Shown: positions 35,157-47,456 of the stretch, piece after piece | Position numbering within the stretch: position 1 is the first letter of the stretch | How the letters are laid out: each line of letters starts with the position of its first letter | NCBI RefSeq assembly: GCF_050947875.1 | Contig: NC_134570.1 | Location: forward strand, 101,536,122 to 101,600,121 | Length of the DNA: 64,000 nucleotides | From: Dermacentor variabilis | Taxonomy: Eukaryota; Arthropoda; Arachnida; Ixodida; Ixodidae | Reading direction: 5' to 3' | Position numbers and translations under genes: made by a program | The notes under the pieces: generated by a model | Told to the model about the DNA's origin: nothing | The model's input: only the letters and a program-made list of their open reading frames with translations | The model's database searches: none

Positions 35157-37751
35157 ATGAGGTGATACCTCAACTTTGAATTCCTTAGCGTCGCTACCAG
35201 AATTATTATAGAGATGCATTGACAGAAATGCGTTCTTAACATCCACGACTGTCATTTTTCACTTTTGAGGGAGCAAGATACAGAGATATTACTGGAGGTG
35301 CTGTCTTTGATTAGCTGCTTGGTATTTCGCCTATAGTTAGGTTCCTTGGATTATGCCTGGGAACTTGCGGATATTGCTTACGGTGAAATCGGAGTGGAAT
35401 ATGTTACGCCTATAATCTCCTGCGGCAGTTTAATCTGAGAGAATGGCCACTGAATGTGGGCCTTTCTCGGGCGATGAAAAAGGCGTGCTTTTGAGCACAG
35501 CAAAAAAGCAGGTAAATCTGGCAAAACGTGCCCAGCAGTGCCTCTGGATGTTCCGAACATAACGGATAGAATTGTTGTGGGTATTGTCCACACCAAAACT
35601 GCCCCAGGAGAGGCGATTTTTCACCTACTTCGGGATGCCTTACATTTTCATACTAAAGTGACAAAAAAAGTAAAATGAGGTGGGACAATATTGTTGGTAA
35701 GCGAAAGAGAGTGATAAAACGAGGAGAATAATAGCTATCGTACACTAGCCGCCAGAGAAAAGGTGAACGCAGAAAGGAAGGAAGACAGCCGATGAACCAG
35801 TGTGCGACAATATTCTTTCAAGCATGAGCGAAGCCCGCAAATGCACGCAAAATGTCTCGAGCGGCCAGTCGCCGGGCAATTTTGCCATGTATTCGCGGGC
35901 CACTTTTGTGCTTGGAAAACCACTTTTAAGCAGCACGTTTTGAGCAACCGAAAGGTGTACGGGGAGTTGTTCAAGTTTCCGTACAATTTTCCCATTGTCC
36001 CTTTTCGTCTATATACGATATTTGAGAAGCTTATTAGGTAAGTAAGGCTTATTCTACAATTAGCCGGAATGCGATAAATAACCTGAGTATCTCCAAGCGA
36101 CGGCAAACAACGTTTTCTTGGTTATGTCTAGCTACGTGACATTTGCACACAATTAAAGTTTGGCTCAAGTTACGTGGAACACCATACGCAAACAAAGCTA
36201 CGCCTCGTTGGAAATGTACCAAGATCAATGAATACTTTGGCAGTAATGCTAAAATGCAGCTCAAAGATATTTGCTCAAAGCATAATTCATGCAAAAAAGG
36301 GTAAATTGCTCTAGTAATTGTCCGTGATTCTTGAAGCTTCAATGAATTCTTTTATTGCGCTTACTGCACGTTTTTGTAGTCCAGTCGCTGTAGGCCTCGC
36401 AATTTAACCTTTGCAATTTTTGAATGTTTAGCATCAATACTGCAATACTACAAATGGTGCTCAATATCTTCTTCTGATCCCGAGCAAGAGCCCACAGCGC
36501 GTTTTGCTCAGAATATGCAAAACGAAGTTTGTGTACGCTGTGCCCAGACGGATTCGGGGTATTACTGTTTCGACAGCACGGTCGACTGTTACCGGCAGCG
36601 TGAATTGCACGTTTAGACAAATTTCACTTAGAAGCCAGTTTTGACTACAATTCCCTAACTCTTTCTTGACATTCCAACTGACGATTGACGTAACCTGCTG
36701 CGTGCATCACTTTGTGATAGTGGTGTTAAATATATCATTCTCAGTGGACGCCGCGCGTGCTAATTTGTCAGCCACTGTACTGCCTGGAATTGCAGGACGA
36801 CTATGAATTAAATGAAATAATATTTTCTGGTGCATTTCTCTACGTGACTATTTTTTTGCGATTTCTGTCTAGTTGCAACAAGAAACGAAAAATGCGCATA
36901 TTAAGCTGCAGGTCAGTTAAACCCTTTCCTGACCCAGCATGACTGCACTTGAATTCCGGCTGTAGAATACTACGCACTATACGCACTTCGATTGTTGATA
37001 GGACGTTCGACACACCGAGAAAAGAAATGGTTTCTCGGTGGTGCTTTCGACCACTATTTGCATTGTGTATGTAACTAGGTAATCTAATTCAAATGTTTTT
37101 ATAGGGAAAATGCCACATGAGTTAGTGTAGAATAAACATATATTTAAAAGCTCTGTTACTGCGAGGAATCATTACGAAATTCGCTGAGGATCATCTAACC
37201 CCTCTGCTTTTATTTTATTTGAGTATGCAGCACCTGATAATATCGAAAGCTGACACAGTAATAAACAGAGATAATGTGCTGTGACTGAGTGTGGTATTAT
37301 ATGTAGGTCAAAATTGGCCCTGGGGTCTTTGTTGTACAGCAGCAAGATATTTACAATTGTGAAATATTGAATTGAACGGTACGCCAAACTAATTCGCAAA
37401 TATTTTCACTCGTTTAAGAGAAAATGATGGTGCAATCAATAACTGGTAGTACTTCGTTTCCATACTAAATGTGCCCAAAGTTCCTTTAACTGAGAACATC
37501 AAATACGAGGATGAAGGCAGTATCAGTAATCGGGATGAAAAAGCCCTTGCCAGCCTTCTGTTTCTACTTCTAATCAGCCTCCGGAGCTGCATTACCTTCA
37601 TTTCAAGCATGGAAACTCATTTTTATTCCCTACTTGAATATTAACTTGGAACTACTTTCATCTACGCTAACAACGACGCTTTAGCTAAGTATGCAGGATC
37701 AAAAGCATAAAAAGCATGAAATACACGGGGCAAACCGATCAGAGCGTCTAG
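35157..37751. other. Unit 2 counterpart of 16492-19058, non-coding
   Basis: It aligns with unit 1. About 65 bp near 37488-37555 ('actgagaacatc...cttgccag') are absent from unit 1. No gene recognised. Confidence 0.45.
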
Positions 37752-37967
37752 CCTCATTATTGTTCAACACGTGTAGCTTTGTTCTTATGCTCGGCGTGTG
37801 ATCAAGTTTTCTGGTCTGGACCACGTTGTACCGGCTATGCAAGATTACTTTTTTTCTTATGCAGCTTCATACGGTGCATGAACAAGCCCTGGACGCTTTG
37901 GTATAAAAGGATCACACACGTACAACACACCAGCAGTTGATATAAGAGCGGCTGTAAGATCAAGATG
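37752..37967 (+). promoter_or_regulatory. Gene C promoter: conserved block, E-box, TATA box
   Basis: The block corresponding to 19059-19104 is nearly unchanged, with CACGTG at 37768-37773. TATAAAA is at 37902-37908. Transcription should start near 37933, leaving about 32 nt of 5'UTR before the ATG at 37965. Confidence 0.75.
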
Positions 37968-39793
37968 GTAAGATATTAATGCTTTCAATTGTCATGTTCT
38001 CGCTTCTGCATGAAAGTCCTTCAAGCAATTGCACAAATCTTGAACAATCTTAAATGTTTCGCTGAGCTCTTCTTACTATAATCCATGCAATTTGTTTCCA
38101 ATCTCCACGATATTCTCTGAAAGTGTGCATTCAGACATATGGTAGGAATTGCTTCAATGGCCATGAAATACTTTGGAGTGCACTATTTTACAGCAGAATA
38201 TTCGTTCACCTACTACAACTGCTTCACAAAGCCTGCCGAGAAAGGAACATTCGTACATAAATCCCAGATAAAGGCAACAAAAATTAGTACGTCAAAATAT
38301 ACGTTATGTGACGAATAACCCCTAAACAGTAGCCGTAAAAATGTCCTACGGATTCATACTGAAAGCTCTTTGATCGTCTGCCTTTTGAGAAAAAATCAGG
38401 AGCAAAGCCACAACTTTGGCTGGCAAGCATTGCTTGCCATTGGCCCGCTGCCTTAGCTAATTGTATGTCCGACATCAAGCTGCGGCAGTTGCTCTTAAAA
38501 AAATCTAACCTAAACCGTCTGCTAAATACGAGCCTAGGTTGGGAAGCGTATTGGCTCTATACGAATGTTCTGCCTATGTTCGTTGCTTTCCATTTGAAAC
38601 ATTCTTCTTCCTGCTCAGATCCGTGCCTGCATTGTCCTGGCCCTGGCCACCAGCGCTTTCGCTGGTTTTGTCGGCACCGCCGGCTATGGCGTTGGCCTGG
38701 CCGCTGCTCCAGCTGTGGCCACCGTTGCCCACGCTGCCCCAATTGCTACCTATGCCGCTGCTCCAGCGGTGACAAAGGTTTCCACCACTTATGCTGCGGC
38801 TCCAGCTGTCGCCACTGTAGCCCACGCACCAGTCGCCACCGCAGTCGCTGCCCCAGCCGTCGCCTCCTACGCTGTTGCTCCAGCAGTGACCGGCGTCGCC
38901 ACTGTCGCCCACGCTGCCCCAGTCGCTACCTACGCTGTTGCTCCAGCTGTCACAGCTGTGCACGCTGCCCCAGTTGTCGCTGCTGCTCCAGCTGTGGCCC
39001 ATGTCGCCACTGTTTCCCACGCTGCCCCAGTCGCCACCTACGCCGCGGCCCCAGCTGTTGCTGCCGTCCACGCTGTCCCAGCTGTTGCCACTACCAGTGT
39101 CCATCACGCCCCAGCTGTGGCCACCATTGCCCACGCAGCCCCAGCAGTCGCTGCCTACCATGCCGCTCCAATCTACTACGGCTACGGCGTTGGTACCCTC
39201 GGCTACGGTGCTGGCCACTACGGCTACGGCCATGGTCTCCTCGGCTACGGCCTGAACTACGGTTATGGTCTTGGCACTCCATTCCACTACGGCGCTCTTC
39301 TCCGCAAGAAGTGTGAGTATACGGCTGTCATTATAAGTTTAGTTAGATTGTTACGTTAAAGAGACATGAAAGTAACTTCCCTATGTTCTTAAATTTGCCG
39401 TGCTGGTAATAGGGATCTAATGAAGGGGAGTTATGCTACTTAAAACTCAAGTAAGCTAGTGGCAGCTATGATGCGGCGCAGAGTGTGTAGAGCTTCGCGT
39501 TGGTATAATAACCTCTCCAGAACTCCGTAATCACATTATAGTTCAATGAGAAATTTAAAAGTTATCAATATTACTTGCCGTTTGTTTCTCTCTTGCCCTC
39601 TTTTTTGCTTTCACTGAAAGTACATCTCGTGTGACAGGAGAGATTTACCGCATATATTTTAAGTTTTAATTTCATACCTTTTATAAACTCCTTATTATTA
39701 TTTTTCTTTAATATATTTTGCTAGGATATGTACCATAAGCATAAAAGCTAACTGTGCATTAACTTATTCCTTTGTTTCTTTCTGTTTTCAGAA
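37965..39793 (+). CDS. Gene C: AAPAV-repeat cuticle-type structural protein, 232 aa
   Basis: Spliced as ATG (37965-37967), intron 1 (37968-38618), exon 2 (38619-39312), intron 2 (39313-39791) and AA (39792-39793), giving TAA across the junction. Exon 2 is 694 bp, the same as gene B. The protein differs from B at only a few positions, such as ALATSAFA in the signal peptide, APAVATVAHAP where B has APVVSTVAHAP, VTGVATV for VTRVATV, and VSHAAP for VAHAAP. It has a signal peptide (1-16), AAPAV modules (about 29-185) and a GYG-rich C-terminus (186-232). Two frames other than the real one stay open through much of exon 2 because of the biased repeat codons; those are shadows. Probably expressed like gene B, given the matching promoter. 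Confidence 0.85.
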
Positions 39794-39915
39794 AATATTT
39801 CCCTAATCGCAAGGAGGAGAAAATAAATCACGGTATAAATTACTACGGCTTTCTTTCGTTAGCGCTTCAACGACCATGGATTGCCACATCAAATGAAATA
39901 AAAGTTCGATTTATT
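39792..39915 (+). terminator. Gene C exon 3: 3'UTR and poly(A) signals
   Basis: The acceptor is 'ctgttttcag'. After the AA of the split stop, AATAAA occurs at 39822-39827 and 39897-39902, in the same positions as in gene B. Confidence 0.7.
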
Positions 39916-40135
39916 CATTTGATCTGATTTTCTTTTTTCCTTGACGACTTTGCGATAGAGGTCAACATTATGTGTCAGAAGGCTGTAGAAAATTTCTGGC
40001 TAAGGAAGACTCCACACAGAAGTGCTTGAACATCATTATCTATTTTGAGCTTCATACAACTCGACTTTGTTAATCCTAGGCCTATATTTTGCTCTTCCGC
40101 TCCTTTCCCACTGTGAAATGTGCCTAGTGGAATAT

Positions 40136-40328
40136 TGTCACGGACGAGGTTGTAGCCTAGTAGTCAGGGTTACCTACGAGATTGTGCCGCTGTGGACGAA
40201 AGGACGTTGTGAGGTGAAGAGGAAGTTGAAGTGTCTCGGCGATCGGTAGAGGGGGGTACCCTGACTACTAAGCTACAATGTCTTAACTGTATATAGTGTA
40301 AATAGATATATTTTATTCTTCCGTAACA
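40136..40328. mobile_element. Small element of about 193 bp with internal foldback
   Basis: It begins TGTCACGGA and ends TTCCGTAACA, so the ends are 5'-TG...CA-3' and near-inverted. Inside are inverted arms 40152-40174 ('gtagcctagtagtcagggtt') and 40255-40276 ('ggtaccctgactactaagct'). The gene D flank (63810-63870) aligns on both sides without it. TATT lies on both sides (40133-40136 and 40330-40333) and may be the target duplication. The left arm also resembles a tRNA A-box region. It could be a solo LTR, a MITE or a SINE derivative. Confidence 0.5.
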
Positions 40329-41545
40329 GTATTTTAATGCTTTACTTGTAAGCGCTGCAGTATGCAACCACTTTATTGCCATTTTAGACGCACATTTGAT
40401 TAATTACAATTCGAGTTTCTTTAATGTATGTACAAATGGAGGTAAACTAAGATGGCCCTATTCATGCTGAGCTTGAGAGTTCAATGTTAGTAGGAGGTAA
40501 GACCAGCATGCGCATAAGAAGGTTGCGCAGGAAGGGCAGCTACAGGACCTTTACCTAACACATTCAGGCAATGAGAATGACTCAGTTGCTCGAATGCAAG
40601 GCATTCATGCAAGTGAGTGGCACTCTGGAGATGTACGAAAAGTTCTTCATCGTCTCGGCTGTTTGTGTCTTCGAAGAAGCAGTCACGTTTACCTGATCTG
40701 GCCTGTTCTGACTGCCTTCAAATGGGACTTTCTCAGTGGGAACATTTTCATGGCTGCGGATCATGATTTTCAGTCGTAACACCCTAAATACTGAGCTCCG
40801 TTGCTGCTCGACGCACTGCTTTAAAATACAGCAGGAAGGGGACTTCGGACACCACTCCTGCAGACGACGGTCTAATAAAGCTAGTCTGACGACGATGACA
40901 TCGACAAAGACACAGCTTCCGAAAAATGGCACTTCGCCGACGACAATAGCGATTACGGCCCGACGTCAGTGACATCTAGACGACTGAGATAGCTACGATG
41001 GCAGTAAGAAGCAAGGTGGTGAACCGCAACACAGAAGGCAATCCGGAAGGCCGAACGCCGAACCCATTGGCAGTGAACGGCGACCTATCCCGAAAGTGGC
41101 CCACTGGGAATTGAGGCGAGGCAAGGGGATACCCGCCAGCAGAAGCTCTGAGGCGCGTAATGCTTCACTGTGTAGACGCTTCAGCCTTCGCGTCGGTCAG
41201 TCTACGTAAGTCGATCCCGAACGTTGTTCATGGAGTGAACACATCTACTCACGAAATAGGTGGGATGCCATATAAACTGATACAAATTTGCCTACTTCTA
41301 AATTCAAGACAAAGGCTAAAATCACTCCACGCTGAGAGAGCTTTTACTTCGGGCCCATCTCCGATTTCCCTATTCAAATACCTCAGACAGGCACAAATGC
41401 TCTTGTTAGACATCCACTGGACCGACTTTAATGAAATTATCTGCATTTGCAAGATAAAAATGATTGTAGCAACTGTAGGGTGCATAATTAAAAAAATAAT
41501 TTACGCAACCAAACTACATAACTTGCACAAGTATAATTTTAAATA
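40329..41545. other. Distal unit 2, non-coding
   Basis: 40330-40500 aligns with the gene D flank (63860-64000), and 40655-41545 aligns with 21355-22252. No gene recognised. Confidence 0.5.
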
Positions 41546-41814
41546 AAAGTGCCGAAAACTGGCAAAATTAAACAAGAAACAGAAAATCAATTGCGAAGCA
41601 CACAAATCTGTCATTTTTCACTAACATACATTCGTGTACCAGAAAATTGATCGAACACAAGTTGAACTCGGCTGCTATGTGTACACTTGTTGAGGTACCA
41701 AAAATAAAAATTCAGAGCCATTCCCCTCTACGAAAGGTGGAAGGCCAGTGGAGCTGTATATGACAATTAAGAAAATAAAATAAAAGAAAGCAATGTAACA
41801 TCAGTATACACGTT
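41546..41814. other. Sequence just beyond unit 2
   Basis: AT-rich, with no similarity to the start of a third unit. No feature seen. Confidence 0.4.
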
Positions 41815-42330
41815 ATGTTTATTTGTACATACATTTATCTCGCGAAGACAGTAATTATGGCTTTATTGTCGCTATGATAGGCGAACATCGGTTCTGTGAT
41901 AAAATGAAGATGTTCGTAGCGAACGTTAGGTATGTACACGACCGATGGCGCACCGTGGAGGCATTGCTCGTGGTGTACTATTTAAGGCCAAACCTCTCCA
42001 AGAGAAATGCCACGGACCACTTTCCGTTGGGCCGAGACACATTGACGTTACTGTCCCCGACACTGACGGTGGCATTGAGATGTACAGGGAAAATGCAGAG
42101 AAATGTGTCGATCATAAAGTCTTCAATGTCCCTTCTTAATGTTCCGTGATGAACGTATATAGTGGTGACAACGATACCGTCCCCAGTGTGTACACCGCAC
42201 GCGTCGGCACATCCCACGGCAAGGGTCTCGCCCATCATCGAAAAAGAATGGGGTGGAACGGCCAGGCTGTCGTTGTTTGCATACATCGCAACGTATCAAA
42301 CCATCACCCATCAGCGGTTTTCACACATCT
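41815..42330 (-). pseudogene. Degenerate endonuclease/exonuclease/phosphatase-like fragment
   Basis: On the - strand the translation reads '..ADACGVHTGDGIVVTTIYVH' followed by '..VSVGDSNVNVSRPNGKWSVA' and 'FLLERFGL'. The pattern of hydrophobic strand, 'YVHHGT', then GD(F/S)N(V) and an aromatic ten residues later fits the EEP fold used by LINE-type endonucleases and related multicopy tick proteins. After 'FGLK' a stop and frame changes follow, though weak coding similarity seems to continue to about 41820. No reverse transcriptase is seen next to it. The family assignment is by motif memory only. Confidence 0.45.
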
Positions 42331-42727
42331 GACCTCAACCGCAACTGGGACTCATACGCTGATACGATTTTGCCGCATGCTTATGCTATTTTAGCTCCCT
42401 AGACGCCACCACCATTTATGCCTACGCACATCACGAAACGCTGGAAACTAGCACGGCTCCACTCTAATAATTTGAATACGAGTCGAACAGTACCGTTTCA
42501 GAAAGCCGAGATGATTTAATAGTGACAGAGCTTCATTCAAGGAAAGCTCAACTAATCAATGTCGCAAGTAGATGCCACAAGCGGCACCTTCATCGGAAAT
42601 GACACGAAATGTAATCCTGGTCGCATACTTCGCAGGCGAACTTGAAACCCTGAACGATGTCGTCCTCTTTGCCGCCGAATGCGGTGGATATGCAGCATTT
42701 CTTAGAGCCTTCCACTTTGTTGAAAAA
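42331..42727. other. No recognised feature
   Basis: Short interval between the endonuclease-like remnant and the SINE. No gene or repeat recognised. Confidence 0.4.
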
Positions 42728-42960
42728 AATTAAATTATGGGGTTTTACGTGCCAAAACCACTCTCTGATTATGATGCACGCCGTAGTGGAGGACTTCGGA
42801 AATTTCGACCACCTGGGGTTCTTTAACGTGCACCTCAATCTAAGTACACGGATGTTTTCACATTTCGACCCCGTCCAAATGCGGCCGCTGTGGCCGGGAT
42901 TCGATCCCGCTACCTCGTGCTGAGCAACCCAACACATAGCCACTGAGCAACCACGGCGGG
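42728..42960 (-). mobile_element. tRNA-derived SINE, - strand
   Basis: On the - strand the element starts 'cccgccgtggttgctcagtg' (A box 'gttgctcagtggcta') and has a B box 'gggatcgaatcccgg' (42894-42907). Next come a conserved body ('cattaaagaaccccaggtgg'-like) and an A/T-rich end ('taatttaattttttt') near 42722. The A box to B box distance fits an RNA polymerase III promoter inherited from a tRNA. This body is one I recognise as very common in tick genomes. An open frame of 138 codons through it is incidental. Confidence 0.8.
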
Positions 42961-44715
42961 TCTCCCTTTCTGTTATCTTCATACTATTGATATCTTTGTT
43001 CACCAATGAAAGACGTTAACCTTTGGTGCCGAATATAGGTCAATAGCACGTTTAAGTAACGTTTGGATAAAGGTACTGCTATATTTGCATAAACCTGCCA
43101 TCATTCTGCTGTAAGCTCCATACGTTAGAGCATCTTAAACATACCAGTTTTGTAGACAAATGTGCATCTGACGCGGAATGATTACAGTCTTTATGTACGT
43201 ATTTCAAAAGTCCTGTTCACAAATAAGTGATATATTCCTTAGCGGCGCAAAATACATAGAGTTTCTGCGCTGTGCATATAGTGCAGCTCGGAGTTTGCAG
43301 AATCGCTTTATTGACACGTTTACTTAGCTATTCTTTTCCCAGGGTCTGCATTTCACCCGCTAGCAACTAAAAAGTTATCGCTCAGTGCAAGACGCACCCA
43401 AATGTTTGGAACTTACTCAAATGTTATCGTTGACTCTACCTGCTGTGTATATTCTCGCCGAACCTTGTCTCATCAAGCTGTACGCAGCACAAGAGTTACG
43501 CAGTCTTTTTTTTTTTTTTTGGAAGGCGCACAGGCACCAGCAAGTACGCTGAAACCTTTGACGATTCATGTATAAGAGCCGACGTGCTTGACCCGCTGAT
43601 TAGATTGGCGACTATCGCCTACACTGTTCGCCACTATCGTTGTGCTTTGAATGTCATTTGTTTTTAAGGGCACAAGTTCACCAAATAACAATTTACTTTC
43701 GTCTTTCACACTTTTGCTACGGCGTTCTTGACGGTCACTACAACTTAGCAGTATAATTTTCATTGCTGTGCACCGAGTTGTAGATATGATGTGTTTTCAG
43801 GTGTTTATTGATATGGCCCTTCTTTATTATGTCCAGGAACTTGCGTAAATTACAGATGCACCTGGTACAGTTACACGAATAAAACATATTTCTTCTAAAT
43901 TCCGCAGACATTACTAATTACTATGCAGGGAACGCCGAGCAAGACAACTTCTACGTTTCGACGCAGTTAATTACGAATTCCCAAGCTAAAGCTTTCTCTC
44001 AAGCTCAAACTGGCTGTTTTGAAGAAAACAGCGCTTATGATACCGGCAAATGGATTAAGCCGGGTTATACATACGTGCCACTGCCACCAACAATCTCCAA
44101 TTCGCGTTGGTAAGAACAGAGCTCAAAATCCAGTTCGTTGCTCCTGCCACTACGGTTGACCATTTGCGGCCACTCAAATGAAACCATTTTCGAAGATTGT
44201 TGGGCTTTTAATTGTCCTTCCTTCGCGCGCCGATGTGAAGCAGAAGTTTGTGTCGTCGAATGAGCCTGGACGAAAACGCAGCAGCTTGCATTCATAGGAA
44301 GGAACTGGCATTGTAGTTCTCACAGAAAATACGCCCTCAGGCCACTGTTTCACCAGGATGCAAAATATCTTGTTTTTCAGCTCTGACCTGCAAGCCACCA
44401 AGATTGTTGCATAATTAAGACAACAATCTTTTCAGCAGAACCAATAATATATAATTCACTGCAGAAGAGTACGCGCTGTCGTCTGTGTCCCTTCACTCAT
44501 CCTGTTGTTTAGCGCTGTTTGTATTGCATATAATTCACGTTCAGCATGACTGAGCGGTCGTACTTGAGAATTCCTCTCGACCCAAACACCTCTACCGATG
44601 TCCATCCATGAAACTTCTGTTGTAGCGATTAATAACCTGAAAGATGCTGTCGAAGCTGCTTTTTTCCCTCTGGTAGTGCTACAAGCCTTAGCATTTCGTC
44701 GCGGTCTCATTCATT

Positions 44716-44841
44716 GATGTACACAAAGATACACCGGAGGAACACGGCAACAGCAATTAAATAGACGCCAAGTGGCATGATGTGCAGAAAGATACAGCGG
44801 AAGCATGTGCCAACATTTATCAAAGAAACACCGAGCGGTAC
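44716..44841. repeat. Two diverged tandem copies of a 63-bp unit
   Basis: 'gatgtacacaaagatacacc' at 44716 and 'gatgtgcagaaagatacagc' at 44779 start successive copies. Confidence 0.6.
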
Positions 44842-44888
44842 TCTAAATATTTTCAGGTTTTCTCTGGTGTGCAGGCTTGAGCTATAAA

Positions 44889-44944
44889 CACGTCGAACAC
44901 AAATATGCAATGAATACACGTCGAACATAAATATGCAATGAATA
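44889..44944. repeat. 28-bp tandem duplication
   Basis: 'cacgtcgaaca(c/t)aaatat' begins at 44889 and again at 44917. The two copies differ at one base. Confidence 0.9.
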
Positions 44945-45629
44945 ATGTGTCCCTAATAGTAAAACGTGCTTTAGGTACATGCGGCTTTAGCAAACGACCC
45001 TCTTTGACTGATTTCAAAGACGTTTCATGTCAAAAGTCGGCATAACAAACAAATTAGAGAGATATCACTAGAATGGTGGGGGCGAGTGACCCCTTACTTC
45101 TCATCATGATCCCGACACTTGCAAATATGCAAGCAAGGTCAACAATGAGTCGCGAACGCCGGTTGTCATTGCTCTCGTTTTCTTTAGTAAAAAAAAAAGA
45201 CAACAATAAAACCATCATAGGGCAGAGCATCGATCGCAATCTGATTTCCATCACCAAATTTAGTCGTTTAGCTTCATATTGCAACACACAGTTGAGTAAA
45301 GTTTTATTTAGTTTACGTTGGTCGAACTTGTGTCCGACAAACAGCTAAGTGATATTCTCGCTCCAACCTACACAGTCGTCTCGCAGTAGTTCCCCACACT
45401 TCTTGTTTTCCCCGTGCGCTGTAGTGATGACACGTTGCGCCGATCGCGCGTGCCGTGTGAGCACGTGCTGCCCGCTCTACTGCTGCTATCTTTCGCATGG
45501 AGCAGTAAACGATTAGACGGCCGCAGGAGGCGGCTGCGGCAAAAAGTACGTTACACGCCCGCCGCCAAGATCTGTGAGTGGTGGCGCTGGCTAACGCTCC
45601 CAGGGTTCTATTAGGGCAGATAAATACCC

Positions 45630-45845
45630 AAGAAAGTGGATGGGAAAACGGCGCCGCGGTAGCTCAGTTGGTAGAGCATCGCACGCGAAATGTGAAGGTT
45701 GTGGGTTCGGTTCCCACCTGCGGCAAGTTGTTTTTTCATCCACTTTAATTTCCATGAATTTATCGTTTCTTTATTTCGTTTATTAAGCACAGGTAATTCC
45801 CCTATGTTGTCCTTGGTGTAGTGTTTGTTGGCTGGTTATGATATC
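45630..45845 (+). mobile_element. Ruka-type tRNA-derived SINE
   Basis: The tRNA-related head is 45653-45725. Its acceptor arms GCCGCGG and CTGCGGC pair over 7 bp, the D stem is GCTC/GAGC, the anticodon stem TCGCA/TGTGA and the T stem GTGGG/CCCAC. The anticodon loop reads CGCGAAA, so the universal T33 is G and the molecule is not a working tRNA. The head lies between 'gtggatgggaaaac' and 'gttttttcatccac', which can pair with each other. The tail 'cctatgttgtccttggtgt' and the overall sequence match what I remember of the Ruka SINE of ixodid ticks. Confidence 0.85.
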
Positions 45846-47456
45846 TCCGTTGTACAGATATCCAACAGATGTCCATTGTTCCTGCTGACACCAGACTTGC
45901 CATAGAACTCCTTGTGTGAGAGTAGTTTTTCTGCTATCAATCTCAACAAGTTTATCATGATGCGTACATCGTGAAGACAAGATTTGTGCTGGCTGTTTTC
46001 ATTGCTATAGCATGGTCTTTCACTATTACAAGGCCTCGTGGTCGACATCTGGTGTTTCTCACAGGCGGCACCTTTGCGCTATAGTCCACATTCTGTAGCG
46101 CGCTACGCATTGAACTTCATCTAACTTGAATTCCATAACAAAGTGTCACCCTTCTGTTTTCTGAACCTTCGTTTCTTGAGGGCAGAGAATCTACTCACCC
46201 CCCCACATGTTTTACTGTGCCACTCTTAGGCGTCCATTCATACCGCGAGCGTCAGCATTGGCCTCGGCGTAACAGAGTGAATGAGCTGATGAATGAGGGA
46301 AAGCGGAGAGGGAGATAAAAGACGATAACCGTGAAGGGCGGAGACCGATGAGAGTGCTCCCTTCAGTGGTTGGAAACTGGTGTCGTGCGGCGTCGCCCGA
46401 CTACTCGATGCGTACTCGTTTCTTGTTCCTGCTGGTACTCTTGTTCCGTGCTATCGTATGCTCGCGTCAGCTCTGGGTCACGCTTATTTGGTTTGCTTAG
46501 TTTGGTCTCTTTCGCGCTTGTTTCGACTGTTTTGTAATCCGATTGTCTGCGTGACGGGAATTATGCAGTACTTTCTGGAAGCCACGTGGCCCCAGGGATC
46601 ACACTTGAACTTTCGACGAGTCATGCACAAAAGCCTAGCGCTTGACCCGCAGGTCAGATTTTTAAAGATCGCCGATTTGGTCTCAATATACCGCGAAATT
46701 AAAAGAAAAGGAGATAATATTTAATGGCAGAAAGGTGGAGAGGTCGGCCTGAGTGAGGTGCCTATAGCCTGCTACACCCTACCAGGGAAGGGATTTGGGG
46801 AATATCGGAGATAGGATATGAAGAAGAATGAAGGTGGTGGTATGGTGAATATGGTGCGCGCTGCACATCATTCTGTTTGTATAGCGCGTGCGCGTACACT
46901 TCACAGCGCGAAATTAAAGTACATTTCGGATTAGAGAGTATCACAATCATCGGCGAATTTCGTGTCTTGTTGCTGTGCGAGAACCCGTTGAACAGGAACT
47001 GCCACAACATGACAGTCCGCTGCTTGTACCAGTAGGTGTAGGTTCCTATTTAGCTTTATTCGACTATTCCTGCTCGTCGCTTTGCCCTTTCTATTTCTCC
47101 CGTCCTGTCACTTCTACCTAGAGAGTCGACTTCTGCATTTCACAAGAAAATGCGAACTCGGCCTAATCCCATGACATGCCCGCAGCGTCTTCGCATTTCG
47201 GTTGTTCAATTGTGCTTTTGTTGCAGCAAAAGACCGCAGCCTTCGGAAAGCAAAAGTGGGCACTGTAATATTAAACAGAAGTGCCCTGAACATATCTGTG
47301 TCTAATTGCACACAAAGCATCGACCGTCGCCGCGTGATTTTCCCCTAAGAGCTCAATGCGATTTTCATCATAATTCCGAGGGTGTGGTACACACGTAATC
47401 ATAATCCTGTCACTCAGATATACTCTCTGTTGCTACCGATTGTGAAGGTTGCCTGC
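45846..47456. other. Gene-poor stretch before the BEL/Pao element
   Basis: No gene recognised. 46722-46770 ('gcagaaaggtggagaggtcg') is one copy of a dispersed tick-type repeat, also seen at 59654-59700. 46260-46500 is somewhat GC-rich with an 'agataaaagacg' TATA-like phrase near 46312, reminiscent of a solo LTR, but its borders cannot be placed. Confidence 0.35.

Larger units (their letters stand above)
42961..45629. other. Gene-poor stretch with short tandem repeats
   Basis: No gene recognised. It has a T-run at about 43505-43520 and tandem duplications at 44716-44841 and 44889-44944. A - strand open frame at 44456-44710 reads '..RPLSHAERELYAIQTALNN', faintly like a transposon RNase H segment, but this is too weak to call. 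45500-45629 is GC-rich and may be part of the extended unit in which the following SINE is embedded. Confidence 0.35.

Noticed and set aside
38465..39316. 283-codon Cys/Arg/Ser-rich open frame over gene C
   Set aside because: It is a shifted frame of exon 2. It crosses the intron 1 acceptor without splicing and is not kept open over the same length in genes B and D.
42590..43006. 138-codon - strand open frame
   Set aside because: It runs through the tRNA-derived SINE and is incidental.
44456..44710. Possible RNase H fragment on the - strand ('AERELYAIQTALNN')
   Set aside because: One short phrase only. No catalytic Asp/Glu pattern can be followed and no neighbouring transposon domain was seen.
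45653..45725. Functional tRNA gene
   Set aside because: T33 is G, and it sits within a Ruka-type SINE body and tail.
46260..46730. Solo LTR suggested by a TATA-like phrase and GC-rich flank
   Set aside because: No TG...CA ends with a target duplication could be placed.
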